Below, in pieces: positions 53,510-63,908 of a DNA stretch of 64,000 nucleotides. The stretch comes from Flavipsychrobacter sp. (GTDB lineage Bacteria; Bacteroidota; Bacteroidia; Chitinophagales; Chitinophagaceae): positions 124,001-188,000 of the forward strand of contig JAEUVX010000011.1 of the NCBI GenBank assembly GCA_016786615.1, written 5' to 3'. The position numbers and the translations under genes were made by a program. The notes under the pieces are model-generated. The model was not told where the DNA came from, made no database searches, and saw only the letters and a list, made by a program, of their open reading frames with translations. Numbering within the stretch: position 1 is the stretch's first letter; each line of letters starts with the position of its first letter.

Positions 53510-54454
53510 TTAACCTCTAAGTAATATTGATTTCAGCTTCCAGATCAAAGAGTCATTTTTCTGTAGTACAAGGTATAACTCCCTTTTTGCCCCAAAGCTT
53601 CTGAAGAATTTTTCAACTCCCTGGTCCATACTACCTTCCAAATCAAAACTTGTATTGCCTCTTTGTTTAGCTTCTTTCATGCAATGCCACAGCAATGCAG
53701 GCATGGCTCTGTAATTATCATTAGCGGGCTTTTGTGCCCCCATAAAATAGTAGCTGCAATTTGCATCCCACAGATTCCATACAATTGCCAGCGTATCAGC
53801 ACCCTGCTTTGCAGTATAGATAGCTCCACAGTTATTGCCGATACATGCCTGCATCAGCTTTTGCATATCGGCAAGGCTATGCGCCTGCATCACATCTTTC
53901 TTGTCAAGGGTATGCTTCTGGTATTCAAACAGCGTGGTGAGTGCAGCATTATCCTGTTCTATAGAAAGCTCTGTGCTACCTGCTTTTATATTACGACGCA
54001 GGCTTTCTTTCATATTACCCAGCAGCGCCTGTTCTTCCTGCAACAGGTCTATCAGAAACGTCTGTCTTGTGTCTATACCGAAACCATTTGCTTTCAGCAG
54101 TCCCGCCTGTTTTTGCCCGGGCAAGGTAGATACATCCCACACTTTCGCAGCAGGCAATTGTTTTATTAACGCTGCTATCGTTTCATGCTCAAAGCCATCT
54201 TTGTTAGATGCTTTTAAATCTTGCGGATACAACACAAATGGACCTTGGTAAGGCGTTAATTTAGGTGTGCGCACTATACTCACACCCATCTTCTGTTCTC
54301 TGTTATAAGGCCATACGCCAGCTACTTTATCGCCGTTCATGGCAATGGCAACATCCCAATCTGTACACACTGCATCCATCCACCGGTATTGCAGAAACAC
54401 CGGTATTTGCGGATTGGCCTCGCAGATGCTTATGTATTGTTGTTTGTTGCTCAC
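53510..54454 (-). CDS. GNAT-family acetyltransferase (FemAB-like fold)
   Basis: 314 residues from a GTG at 54454. A longer frame upstream overlaps the permease gene; the GTG shares one base with that gene's stop (TAGTG) and fits best. The central block LGNMKESLRRNIKAGSTELSIEQ and the C-terminal GSMDQGVEKFFRSFGAKRELYLVL match the Acetyltransf_6 family, which has two GNAT folds like FemX. Acceptor unknown; some relatives act in cell-wall or polysaccharide modification. Translationally coupled to the permease. Confidence 0.78.
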   Translation of the reverse strand: MSNKQQYISICEANPQIPVFLQYRWMDAVCTDWDVAIAMNGDKVAGVWPYNREQKMGVSIVRTPKLTPYQGPFVLYPQDLKASNKDGFEHETIAALIKQLPAAKVWDVSTLPGQKQAGLLKANGFGIDTRQTFLIDLLQEEQALLGNMKESLRRNIKAGSTELSIEQDNAALTTLFEYQKHTLDKKDVMQAHSLADMQKLMQACIGNNCGAIYTAKQGADTLAIVWNLWDANCSYYFMGAQKPANDNYRAMPALLWHCMKEAKQRGNTSFDLEGSMDQGVEKFFRSFGAKRELYLVLQKNDSLIWKLKSILLRG

Positions 54455-55683
54455 TATTTGAATTGCAATACCCTTGCCGGTTGAATACGACGAATATACA
54501 ACGATGGCAGCCACATACATAGTATGCACAGCACAACCGTTGCCACATCAATTATCACTGGTTGCCACCAGTACAACTTTACAGGTACATACTTCAACGA
54601 ATAGCTGGCTTCTGTCAGTTTCAGAAAGCCTGTCTTAAATTGAAGCCAGCAAATACCGAAAGCCAATACATTACCTGATATAATGCCAATACCTGATATG
54701 ATAGCAGCATAGTAAAGGAATACACGTTGAATCTGCGACGTTGACATGCCCTGCGCTTTCAATATACCCACCATCCGCACCTGCTCTACTATCAGTATCA
54801 ATAAAGCTGCTGCGAGGTTTATTATTGCTACTATTGCCATTATACCTATCACTACCCTTGTGTTTACATCCTGTAGGTGCAACCAGTCAAACAGATTGGG
54901 GAAAATATCCACCATCGTATATGTTGTCAGTGGTGGCTGCAGATAATTATAGAATACTGTATTGGCAACACTGTCTGCCATAGCATCATTATCTAATGAT
55001 AACTGATACCCGTTTATCTTATCCTTATCCCAGTTGTTGATACGCTGTAGCAGACGCAGGTCGCACAAAGCATATGCCCTGTCAATCTCTTCCATACCTG
55101 TATGATACGTACCTGCCAACAGCACTTTTCTTATCCTTGGGAATATAGAACCGGGCTCTATGAAATACAATTCCAAAGCGTCTCCGGGCTTTACATCCAG
55201 CCTGTCTGCCATAGCTTCAGACAGCATAATTTCTTTAGCGTATGCAGTATCATTGTAATTAATGTTCCGTCCTTTTATTTCTATGCTTGCCGGCAACTTG
55301 TAAGAAGCATCTACGCCTTTCAACTGCACACCTTCTATTAGTTTGTTGGCATTAATAATAGCTGACTGTGCCGCAAATGCAGCTACCTGTGTTACGTGAG
55401 GCGTATTACTCAATTTTATTTCCAGACTATTATCCCTTGACACGGGTTCGGAAGAAATAACGGTATTTGAATTCATAGAACGGGGCTCGATATGTACATG
55501 CCCCCAAAAACTGAATAGCTTTTCTCTTACTTCATATTTAAACCCCGTAACAATTGCCATAGCCATTATCATAGCGGCAACGCTGATAGTAGTGGCTATA
55601 ACTGCAAGCCTTATGATAAAGGAGGAAAATGCCCCCTTTCGTTGCAACAAATACCTGCGGGCTATGAAGAATGGTAAGTTCAA
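54454..55683 (-). CDS. FtsX/LolCE-type ABC transporter permease
   Basis: 409 residues. N-terminal IARRYLLQRKGAFSSFIIRLAVIATTISVA with one helix, then a periplasmic domain (about 50-255) and three C-terminal helices, the MacB/LolC-E topology. These permeases extract lipoproteins or act in envelope division. No ATPase or substrate-binding gene adjoins, so it must pair with a component encoded elsewhere. Coupled to the GNAT gene by TAGTG. Confidence 0.88.
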   Translation of the reverse strand: MNLPFFIARRYLLQRKGAFSSFIIRLAVIATTISVAAMIMAMAIVTGFKYEVREKLFSFWGHVHIEPRSMNSNTVISSEPVSRDNSLEIKLSNTPHVTQVAAFAAQSAIINANKLIEGVQLKGVDASYKLPASIEIKGRNINYNDTAYAKEIMLSEAMADRLDVKPGDALELYFIEPGSIFPRIRKVLLAGTYHTGMEEIDRAYALCDLRLLQRINNWDKDKINGYQLSLDNDAMADSVANTVFYNYLQPPLTTYTMVDIFPNLFDWLHLQDVNTRVVIGIMAIVAIINLAAALLILIVEQVRMVGILKAQGMSTSQIQRVFLYYAAIISGIGIISGNVLAFGICWLQFKTGFLKLTEASYSLKYVPVKLYWWQPVIIDVATVVLCILCMWLPSLYIRRIQPARVLQFK

Positions 55684-55754
55684 ATATGCTGGCTGCGGTT
55701 TTAATGATTTGTATAGTAGAGCCGCGATAACCCTGTAAATATAACAAGATACAT

Positions 55755-55795
55755 CTTAAAACAGTGAAGGGACTACCTTTCGATAGTCCCTTCAC
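55755..55795 (-). terminator. Terminator of atpDC
   Basis: GTGAAGGGACTA, loop of 8, TAGTCCCTTCAC, followed leftward by TGTTTTAAG, 20 bp past the atpC stop. A perfect 12-bp stem. Confidence 0.85.
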
Positions 55796-55815
55796 CTCAA
55801 AATTATTATTATTGA

Positions 55816-56070
55816 TTAATCCAACGCTGTAGCGCTTTCTATCAGCACACTTGCTTTGTTATTCAACACTTCTACAAATCCACCCGAAATTTCGTACTGT
55901 TCCGTAGTGTTTTTGTCTTTCAGTATTTTCATTTTACCCTTACCAAGTGTAGCAATAATAGGTGCGTGGTTTTCGAGTATCTCGAAAGAACCTTCAATGC
56001 CCGGCAACTGAACGCCGTAAACATTACCACTATATACTTTGTGTTCGGGTGTTAAAATATCTAATTGCAT
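55816..56070 (-). CDS. atpC: ATP synthase F1 epsilon subunit, short form
   Basis: 84 residues. The beta-sandwich domain (MQLDILTPEHKVYSGNVYGVQLPG, GSFEILENHAPIIATL, EISGGFVEVLNNKASVLIESA) is complete, but the C-terminal two-helix domain of proteobacterial epsilon is absent. That short form is usual in Bacteroidota and means the inhibitory C-terminal arm is lacking. Follows atpD by 55 bp. Confidence 0.95.
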   Translation of the reverse strand: MQLDILTPEHKVYSGNVYGVQLPGIEGSFEILENHAPIIATLGKGKMKILKDKNTTEQYEISGGFVEVLNNKASVLIESATALD

Positions 56071-56125
56071 ACTGCAAATTCAAATCTTGTTCTAAAAAAA
56101 CTAATTAACAAGTCAACAAATCAAC

Positions 56126-57640
<1,515 letters not shown>

Positions 57641-57653
57641 TTATATAAAAAGA

Positions 57654-57692
57654 CTAAATTTTGATACCTGATTCAGATGGAATAAATGGCAT
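57654..57692 (-). CDS. Possible 12-residue leader peptide before atpD
   Basis: ATG CCA TTT ATT CCA TCT GAA TCA GGT ATC AAA ATT followed by TAG, preceded at the right distance by AGGAGG. Shine-Dalgarno sequences this strong are rare in Bacteroidota, so the match is notable. It lies within the leader of the atpD promoter and ends 22 bp before the atpD ATG. It may be chance; a regulatory leader peptide is possible. Confidence 0.3.
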   Translation of the reverse strand: MPFIPSESGIKI

Positions 57693-57709
57693 TCCTCCTA
57701 AATTTGGCG

Positions 57710-57741
57710 CAAAGGTAAGGTTATAGAACTAAAAAGCAAAA
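57710..57741 (-). promoter_or_regulatory. Promoter of atpDC
   Basis: -33 TTTTG at 57737-57741 and -7 TACCTTTG at 57710-57717, 19 bp apart, the canonical Bacteroidota pair. Leader to atpD is about 75 nt. Confidence 0.7.
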
Positions 57742-57784
57742 GGAAAATAATGCAAAAAGAGGTTAAATGTTAAAAAAAACAATA

Positions 57785-58747
57785 TCATCTCCTCCTAACT
57801 ACAGTTACCCAAAGGTTGGTATACATTTTTTCTGGTCTGTTAAATCTTCTCCCAGGTATCCATTTAGGCATATAATATAACTGTTGAATTGCATGTTTGT
57901 AAAATACCCTGGTAACGAGTGGATTGGTTATCATTTCAGCCGCTAATACCTTGCCGTCTACATCAATTAAAATTTTCACAGTAAAACTTACATAATCTGC
58001 TTTAGCGATGTCCAATAAATCACCATCCTCAATATGATACATATTATTTCTTTTTTTATCATAAAAAGGTGCTACCATTTCTTCGCAATGGCCTTCAATC
58101 TTTCCATTTGTATCGTAACACCTCCTTTCGATGCATCTTCCATATTCATAAAATTCAGTACAGCTTATTTTCCCGTTTTGATGATAATATGTCCATAAAC
58201 TGTCTTTAAATTCTGTTTGTATTATCTTTCCGAATTCTGAGATCTGACCATTACTAAAAAAATACTGTTCTTCACCATCTCCATTACCTTCAGTATCATA
58301 CATACCTCTGAATATCACATTACCATTATTATCCCACTTTAATCTGTTTTTGACTAGTTGATCATTTTTGTAAATAGCTGAGTCAATAATTAGTCCATTT
58401 TCATTATATGCTTTATATATACCCTCCCTTAGATTGTTAATGTAACGAACCTTACTTTCTAACTTTCCATTTGGGTGATAATAAAAAAACATGCCTAGTT
58501 TATTGTCGAATTTACCTTCAGCATATTTTGTATAATAACCTTCCATTTTCTTCACTTTTTCTATCAGGTAGAAGTCTTTCACTTTCCACCAGTTACCATC
58601 TTTATACGCCAATCGATAATAATAAGCTGAATCTGGAGAACAGGCTTCTCCTCTGTAGTTCATATAATACTCTACAGTATCCGTACTTTGTGCAAATGCT
58701 AATGTTGATGTAAGCAGGCTTATCAGTAATATTACAACTCTCTTCAT
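57785..58747 (-). CDS. Secreted MORN-repeat protein with TonB-C-like domain
   Basis: 320 residues with a signal peptide (ending LAFAQ). Residues about 60-215 are five or so MORN/YwqK-type repeats (GKLESKVRYINNLREGIYKAYNENG and others). The C-terminal about 90 residues (YVSFTVKILIDVDGKVLAAEMI ... YYMPKWIPGRRFNRP) resemble the TonB C-terminal domain. The YwqK name in databases says antitoxin, but the secreted context here does not support that role. The pair may bind envelope components. Unknown function. Confidence 0.72.
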   Translation of the reverse strand: MKRVVILLISLLTSTLAFAQSTDTVEYYMNYRGEACSPDSAYYYRLAYKDGNWWKVKDFYLIEKVKKMEGYYTKYAEGKFDNKLGMFFYYHPNGKLESKVRYINNLREGIYKAYNENGLIIDSAIYKNDQLVKNRLKWDNNGNVIFRGMYDTEGNGDGEEQYFFSNGQISEFGKIIQTEFKDSLWTYYHQNGKISCTEFYEYGRCIERRCYDTNGKIEGHCEEMVAPFYDKKRNNMYHIEDGDLLDIAKADYVSFTVKILIDVDGKVLAAEMITNPLVTRVFYKHAIQQLYYMPKWIPGRRFNRPEKMYTNLWVTVVRRR

Positions 58748-58772
58748 AGGGCTGCAAAACTAAAAAAGGTTC

Positions 58773-58805
58773 AATAAAAACGGGTATTACCATGAAGTAA
58801 TACCC
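58773..58805 (-). terminator. Terminator of the 58834 gene
   Basis: Read leftward: GGGTATTAC, loop TTCATG, GTAATACCC, then GTTTTTATT. Confidence 0.78.
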
Positions 58806-58833
58806 TGATATTTATAAAAAGATGTTTCTACTC

Positions 58834-59763
58834 TTACGGCTTATACAGTATGGATACAGATGTACCATTCTCACATTTAGGTAATGCGTCTGAATAATAT
58901 AATACGCCTTTATAAAACAAGAATATATACCAATCAGTATTCTTCAACAGACTGACAGTAGCTTCATTTGGCTTTGTACCGGGATTATGATTGTAGTCCA
59001 CCATAGTAATAAACTTCGATTTATCTATAGTAGCTCTTTGCAGCAACCAACCCATAAGGTCTGCACTTTCCTTCTTGCGTTTTGCGTAGTTTGTTACTAC
59101 TCCGGGTGTACTTTCCCTGTATCGGTATATATCTGCACCTAGTATATAATCTGTTCTGTCGCATATAAACATTTGCATCTCGGGGTCATCCATCATACGG
59201 TTATCTACCGCAATTCCAAAAGCACAGTTTTGGTAACGTTCATCGCGCTTCAACTCATTAAACGCCATTGCCAATGCAGGGTCTGTTCCCACCCTTTCAT
59301 CCATCATTTTAAGCAATCCTGCTTTTGATTCTCTTAATATGTAGTTGTACAAATCATCACTCCACCCCTCGCGCCTTACCATCAGTACACGCTGAGATGC
59401 AGTATTAGCTGCTTTTCTATATTCATCATTGCCCTGAAGCGTAATTTTCATGTACTTTATCAGGTCGTAAAATGCTTTAAGTTCGGCAGTATTAGCCGTC
59501 ACAGCCTCATCTTTTACCAATTTATCCATTGCCGAAATGGTTTGTGCAAACTGCTCACGTGTTACAAAAACGTCTTTGTTTTTTGCAAGTGTATCAAACG
59601 CTCTTTTCTCTTTTAATAATTGCTGATACTGCAATGCTTCTTTATCAAGACTGTTATCCCCGGGCACATACCAATGCCCGTTATAATTCATAATCGTTTT
59701 ATCTTGTGCATCAACGGCAGACATTGCAAATATCAATGCAAGAAAAAGTGAAATCCTTTTCAT
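58834..59763 (-). CDS. Secreted protein of unknown family
   Basis: 309 residues with a signal peptide (ending AVDAQ). Mostly helical, with a long charged segment (residues 45-110) and several aromatic/Cys motifs toward the end (NCAFGIAVDNRMMDD, FICDRTDYILG). No family I can name. Sits divergent from a lysozyme-like gene across about 100 bp. Confidence 0.55.
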   Translation of the reverse strand: MKRISLFLALIFAMSAVDAQDKTIMNYNGHWYVPGDNSLDKEALQYQQLLKEKRAFDTLAKNKDVFVTREQFAQTISAMDKLVKDEAVTANTAELKAFYDLIKYMKITLQGNDEYRKAANTASQRVLMVRREGWSDDLYNYILRESKAGLLKMMDERVGTDPALAMAFNELKRDERYQNCAFGIAVDNRMMDDPEMQMFICDRTDYILGADIYRYRESTPGVVTNYAKRKKESADLMGWLLQRATIDKSKFITMVDYNHNPGTKPNEATVSLLKNTDWYIFLFYKGVLYYSDALPKCENGTSVSILYKP

Positions 59764-59861
59764 ATAATCTGTAATTTTCAGAAGCTTGAAAATAATCTTT
59801 ATTCAAATATTTTCACAGTTTTACCCTTTATTAATTTAAACACTCAATTAAATAACCGCCT

Positions 59862-60764
59862 ATGCCAGCAACAATTTCAGACCGTATCAAAACCATTCAA
59901 AAACAACTTCAAGTTTCAGCAACAGGCATCATCGATATGCCAACGGCACAAGCTATATTGACCGCACTAAAACTAAAAGCTACCACTACTTCCCTCAGCT
60001 CAAACATTAAAGCAATACAAAAAGCCCTTGCAATAACAGCAGATGGTATTGCAGGGCCTGTAACAATTTCCAGAATCGAAGCCCTGATTCAGCCCAAACT
60101 ACCCAACATCCCTTTGGGTGCATCAATGGTCATTTCTGCTGCATCACTCAATCTGATAGTGGCTGCAGAAGTATCATCAAAAGAAATGTACATGGCTAAA
60201 TACCAATCACCTGTATGGCCGGGTGGTGATAGCGGAGTAACAATAGGCATCGGCTTTGATATTGGTTATTGCAGCAAACAAGAACTTGCAAATGCATGGT
60301 CCTCTCATGTTTCTGCAACTCAGCTAGCACAACTTACAGCAGTATGTGGCAAAAAAGGAGCTAATTGCAAGCACCTTGTTACTTCTTTAAAATCTATTAA
60401 AATCCCTTACGCTACAGCAGTAAATGTGTTCTATCAACATACTTTGCCTGCCTGTGCAAGAGACGTAAGGAAAACTTATCCAGGAGTAGAAAAGCTCCCA
60501 CCTGATACACAAGGAGCTATACTATCTCTTATATACAACAGAGGCTACCTTATTAACGATACTGACAGACGAAAGGAAATGAAAGCCCTGAAACCTATCA
60601 TTGCAGCAGGAAATTTACAGGGCATCGCTCAGCAACTAAGAAATATGAAACGGCTTTGGGACCCGAAAAAGCAAAAGGGGCTGATTGTAAGACGTGAGCA
60701 GGAAGCCTTACTTGCCGAAAACGGGAGCTACAATATATTACCCGAGCATTTAATTATCGTATAA
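59862..60764 (+). CDS. Peptidoglycan-binding, lysozyme-like protein without signal peptide
   Basis: 300 residues. Two short peptidoglycan-binding-like repeats at the N-terminus (IKTIQKQLQVSATGIIDMPT and IKAIQKALAITADGIAGPVT). A C-terminal lysozyme-like domain (about 105-290) contains EVSSKEMYMAKYQSPVWPGG, GVTIGIGFDIGY with the Glu and TxGxGxD pattern of T4-type/pesticin-like muramidases, and LSLIYNRGYLI. No signal peptide or anchor is visible, so export would need holin-like or another route, as for endolysins. It could be a phage-derived or domesticated lysin. Confidence 0.68.
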   Translation: MPATISDRIKTIQKQLQVSATGIIDMPTAQAILTALKLKATTTSLSSNIKAIQKALAITADGIAGPVTISRIEALIQPKLPNIPLGASMVISAASLNLIVAAEVSSKEMYMAKYQSPVWPGGDSGVTIGIGFDIGYCSKQELANAWSSHVSATQLAQLTAVCGKKGANCKHLVTSLKSIKIPYATAVNVFYQHTLPACARDVRKTYPGVEKLPPDTQGAILSLIYNRGYLINDTDRRKEMKALKPIIAAGNLQGIAQQLRNMKRLWDPKKQKGLIVRREQEALLAENGSYNILPEHLIIV

Positions 60765-60797
60765 TAACAAAGGCAAGCTAAGCTTGCCTTTGTTATT
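60763..60797. terminator. Perfect bidirectional terminator
   Basis: AATAACAAAGGCAAGCT, centre A, AGCTTGCCTTTGTTATT: a perfect 17-bp stem. It ends both convergent genes and overlaps both stop-codon regions. Confidence 0.88.
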
Positions 60798-61806
60798 ATT
60801 GAATTCGTTCATATTCAAAGCTCGGATTACCTTTAACGGACTGATAGTAGAAATCAAGAAAATGTAACTTATAAAACTGATCCCTTCTGTTTTTTATTAT
60901 ATATGCTTTATTCTTATCAATTGTATAACTGCTTTCACCAGTACTTCTGTTAAGTTTTAATATTTTCCAATCATATCCTATAATATCTCTATGGTCAGAA
61001 AATTTATACCCTAATAAATTCCCCGATTTTATGTTGGTATATCCTGTAACACTATCTTTAGCAAGGCTGGTATTATACGGGTTCGACAGAACCCCAGTTA
61101 CAGGATATGGGAACTTATCAAGAGAATAATAAATAATACGATACCTTGTAAATACAATATCCCATGTATTCTTAGGAGGTTCAGGATTTACTACCCTACC
61201 ACCTTCTGAAAAAGAGAAATACGAGTAATTATAATTTGAGTTTTTTGCAATATTTATCATCTGGGTGTTTGCACTTCTCAAATCTCCAAACAGCATCACA
61301 TATTCATTATCATTTACTGATAAAATCTGTATTTTTTTGAAAGTATCAGGGTAGAATTGCGGGTCAAGTTTTACGATATATACTTCTTTTTTAGAATTTC
61401 CTCCAACCAACCAATCGCCAATACCTGTAGAATCATTAACAGCGCAAGATGCATCAAACTGCCATTCACTATCCTTAACAGATGGTGGTGTTAATACCTT
61501 AGTAATGTCTGTTTCATGTGTATTATAAACAAAAACATTTGTTCCTCCTCCATTCATAAATACATGATAGCCATTCGCTGAGGCTTCAAAAGCAAAATCC
61601 CAACTTTTTATCGGGCTGGTATATACTACAGATTTAGTCTCTAAATCAAAAAACACCTGGTCGGTGTAATCTTCCCCCATCTCAATTCTTGCATATTCCG
61701 ATCCTTCGCTTGGTGGTAAGGCTATTGGTTGCTCAACTTTTTCACAAGCAACCAGAAATAATCCAGAAAACAGCAAGAGCTTACTAAGTAGCCTGATTTT
61801 TCCCAT
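60796..61806 (-). CDS. Lipoprotein, possible HmuY-like heme-binding protein
   Basis: 336 residues. Lipobox LFLVAC near residue 21. The core (about 45-130, DQVFFDLETKSVVYTSPIKSW then WDFAFEASANGYHVFMNGG) resembles HmuY, a surface heme-binding lipoprotein of Bacteroidota. Other HmuY elements are less certain and there is no TonB-dependent receptor adjoining. Start at ATG 61806. Confidence 0.55.
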   Translation of the reverse strand: MGKIRLLSKLLLFSGLFLVACEKVEQPIALPPSEGSEYARIEMGEDYTDQVFFDLETKSVVYTSPIKSWDFAFEASANGYHVFMNGGGTNVFVYNTHETDITKVLTPPSVKDSEWQFDASCAVNDSTGIGDWLVGGNSKKEVYIVKLDPQFYPDTFKKIQILSVNDNEYVMLFGDLRSANTQMINIAKNSNYNYSYFSFSEGGRVVNPEPPKNTWDIVFTRYRIIYYSLDKFPYPVTGVLSNPYNTSLAKDSVTGYTNIKSGNLLGYKFSDHRDIIGYDWKILKLNRSTGESSYTIDKNKAYIIKNRRDQFYKLHFLDFYYQSVKGNPSFEYERIQ

Positions 61807-61935
61807 CTATATGCAAATATCTATCACTGTGGCGAACCTTATGTCAAAAATTTGTCATTAAGGCAGTCTTTTTAAATAAATCTATTGTAAAATATCATAC
61901 TTCAACGAATTTACTGCCATAAGCATATTATTATT

Positions 61936-61943
61936 TAGGTTTG
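61936..61943 (+). promoter_or_regulatory. -7 element TAGGTTTG of the TlpA-type gene
   Basis: TAGGTTTGCACTGC lies 19 bp before the ATG at 61963; no clean -33 was found. Confidence 0.5.
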
Positions 61944-61962
61944 CACTGCGAAAAAATACAAC

Positions 61963-63102
61963 ATGCGATTAAAATTTGTCCACTTCATTCCGGTATTATC
62001 ATTACTTGTTGCCTCATGTGGTTCTAGCGACAACCAATTTACCATAAAGGCTGAAATTGCCGATATGCCTGAACAAACTGTTTATCTTTCAGAATTAGGC
62101 ATTGACAAAATAACCCTCATTGATTCTATTAAAGCTCCAAAATCGGGAAATTTCACATTGGGCGCAAAAGTACCTGAAGCCGGGCTTTACCGTATAAGCT
62201 TCTCTGCGGATAAAAATAAATATATACTATTGTCTGCAAACAAGGGAAAGATTGAGGTTGTAACCAACTGGAATAGCCTCGACCAGATAACAATCAATGG
62301 TTCGCCAAGCTCACAAAGCCTGAATAACTTCCTGAAAGCGGTTCGCAACCAGATGCAAACCTTCAATACTTTCGGAATGATACTCGATAGCTTCAAAGCC
62401 CGGGGAGATGACAGCATGATATCAGTCGTTCAAAACGATATTACTGAAGAGAACTTCAAGTTTACCCATTTTATCGAGCAGTACGCCGATAGCACAGTTT
62501 ATCTGCCAAATGCTCTGTTTGCCGTTCAGTTTCTGAACCCGCAATCTGAGAAAACCTATATTCAGCAGTTTATTCCGGGTATGAATAAACGCTTCCCGAA
62601 CTCAAAACTTGCTAAAGACTTTTCTAAGAAAATTGACAATATTTTCAAATCAATGGATGAGTCTGAAGCTGAGGATGGGCAAACATCTCCGGGAAACCCC
62701 GCTCCTGAAATCTCACTACAAACACCTGATGGGAAAGTTGTAAGCCTTACAAGTTTTAAAGGCAAATATGTTTTGGTAGATTTCTGGGCATCATGGTGCG
62801 GACCTTGCCGTAAGGAAAACCCGAATGTTGTTGCTGCATACAACAAATTCAAGGATAAAAACTTTACAATACTTGGCGTATCTCTTGATGAAGAGAAAGA
62901 AAAATGGACTGAGGCAATCAGTAAAGATGGGCTTACATGGACGCATGTCAGCGACCTGAAGGGCTGGGAATCTGTTGCAGCAAGAACATACAGCATCCAA
63001 TCAATCCCTGCAAATTTCCTTGTTGACCCACAGGGTATGATAATAGCGAAAGACCTCCGTGGCGCAGAGCTTGAAACAAAACTTGCGCAGGTAATCAAAT
63101 AA
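61963..63102 (+). CDS. TlpA-family thioredoxin lipoprotein with DUF4369
   Basis: 379 residues. Lipobox VASC near residue 19. An N-terminal DUF4369-like domain (about 28-130, FTIKAEIADMPEQTVYLSEL) is followed by a helical linker and a C-terminal TlpA/AhpC-TSA thioredoxin with WASWCGPCRKE (Cys279 and Cys282) and SIPANFLVDPQG. It probably acts as a periplasmic thiol-disulfide reductase. No cytochrome c maturation genes nearby. Confidence 0.93.
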   Translation: MRLKFVHFIPVLSLLVASCGSSDNQFTIKAEIADMPEQTVYLSELGIDKITLIDSIKAPKSGNFTLGAKVPEAGLYRISFSADKNKYILLSANKGKIEVVTNWNSLDQITINGSPSSQSLNNFLKAVRNQMQTFNTFGMILDSFKARGDDSMISVVQNDITEENFKFTHFIEQYADSTVYLPNALFAVQFLNPQSEKTYIQQFIPGMNKRFPNSKLAKDFSKKIDNIFKSMDESEAEDGQTSPGNPAPEISLQTPDGKVVSLTSFKGKYVLVDFWASWCGPCRKENPNVVAAYNKFKDKNFTILGVSLDEEKEKWTEAISKDGLTWTHVSDLKGWESVAARTYSIQSIPANFLVDPQGMIIAKDLRGAELETKLAQVIK

Positions 63103-63123
63103 TATATTCTGTTGTATCGCAAC

Positions 63124-63157
63124 AAAATAAGGGGTACTTAATAGTACCCCTTATTTT
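63124..63157. terminator. Bidirectional terminator after the TlpA-type gene
   Basis: AAAATAAGGGGTACT, loop TAAT, AGTACCCCTTATTTT: a perfect 15-bp stem between convergent genes. Confidence 0.85.
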
Positions 63158-63158
63158 A

Positions 63159-63908
63159 TTATTTACTTGCAACAAGTACTGCCTTCGGAGTACCAGACTT
63201 GGTGTACCTGATATCAAAACCAATACTCAACATTATCAAGTTCACTTTATAGCCTGCATAGGGTTTTGAAAGCACGGGCAACATACCGCTGCTTGTCTGT
63301 GTATAATCCGGGTTCATGAAGTTTGCAGGATAATATTGGATCTTAAATGCTATGCCGGGGTCTAATGAAACACCTGCAAATACATACGGCATAATCAGTG
63401 GAGTTCGATCGCTAAACCATTCATTGAATTTATCTTTCTTACCACGCTTTACAAAACCTTTCTCCCGATAGTTGAACGGAACATCAACGCCACCACCTAT
63501 AAATCCATATGTTCGCTTTTTAAGGTTCCCGAATTTTATGCCTGCAGGTGCGCCTATAGTGTAAACCCTGCGTTTTATGGTACTGTCAGCTACTTTATCA
63601 ATAAACCCGATATTTTTAATCCCTAATCCTGTATATACACCCCAATGCTTATTAAAGTCATAATTGAAATTGAAACCAAAGTTTAAGATATAACTGAACC
63701 TGAGCGTAGATAATTTACTCCTACCAAAGCTTTGTATGCTTGAGGTAGAAAATATTGCTGCATCAATTGCATTGCTTGTATAAAATTTTTTAGCCATGCG
63801 GGGTTTAATATCTATTTTTCCCGGTGTATTATCCTGAGCCAACATACAACTATTAGAAGCAAGTAAAATTATAAGTAGCAGTGGTGCAATAAGGTAGCGA
63901 AGTGTCAT
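63159..63908 (-). CDS. Outer-membrane beta-barrel protein, PorT-like
   Basis: 249 residues with a signal peptide (ending SNSCMLAQ). Strand-like alternation fits an eight-stranded barrel of the PorT/OmpW-like type: FSYILNFGFNFNYDFNKHWGVYTGLGIKN is a clear strand-turn-strand. It ends in KAVLVASK rather than an aromatic residue. Family placement is approximate. Confidence 0.62.
   Translation of the reverse strand: MTLRYLIAPLLLIILLASNSCMLAQDNTPGKIDIKPRMAKKFYTSNAIDAAIFSTSSIQSFGRSKLSTLRFSYILNFGFNFNYDFNKHWGVYTGLGIKNIGFIDKVADSTIKRRVYTIGAPAGIKFGNLKKRTYGFIGGGVDVPFNYREKGFVKRGKKDKFNEWFSDRTPLIMPYVFAGVSLDPGIAFKIQYYPANFMNPDYTQTSSGMLPVLSKPYAGYKVNLIMLSIGFDIRYTKSGTPKAVLVASK

Noticed and set aside
57785..58747. 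Toxin-antitoxin interpretation of the YwqK-like MORN protein
   Set aside because: The protein is secreted, there is no partner toxin gene, and the antitoxin label for this family is weak.
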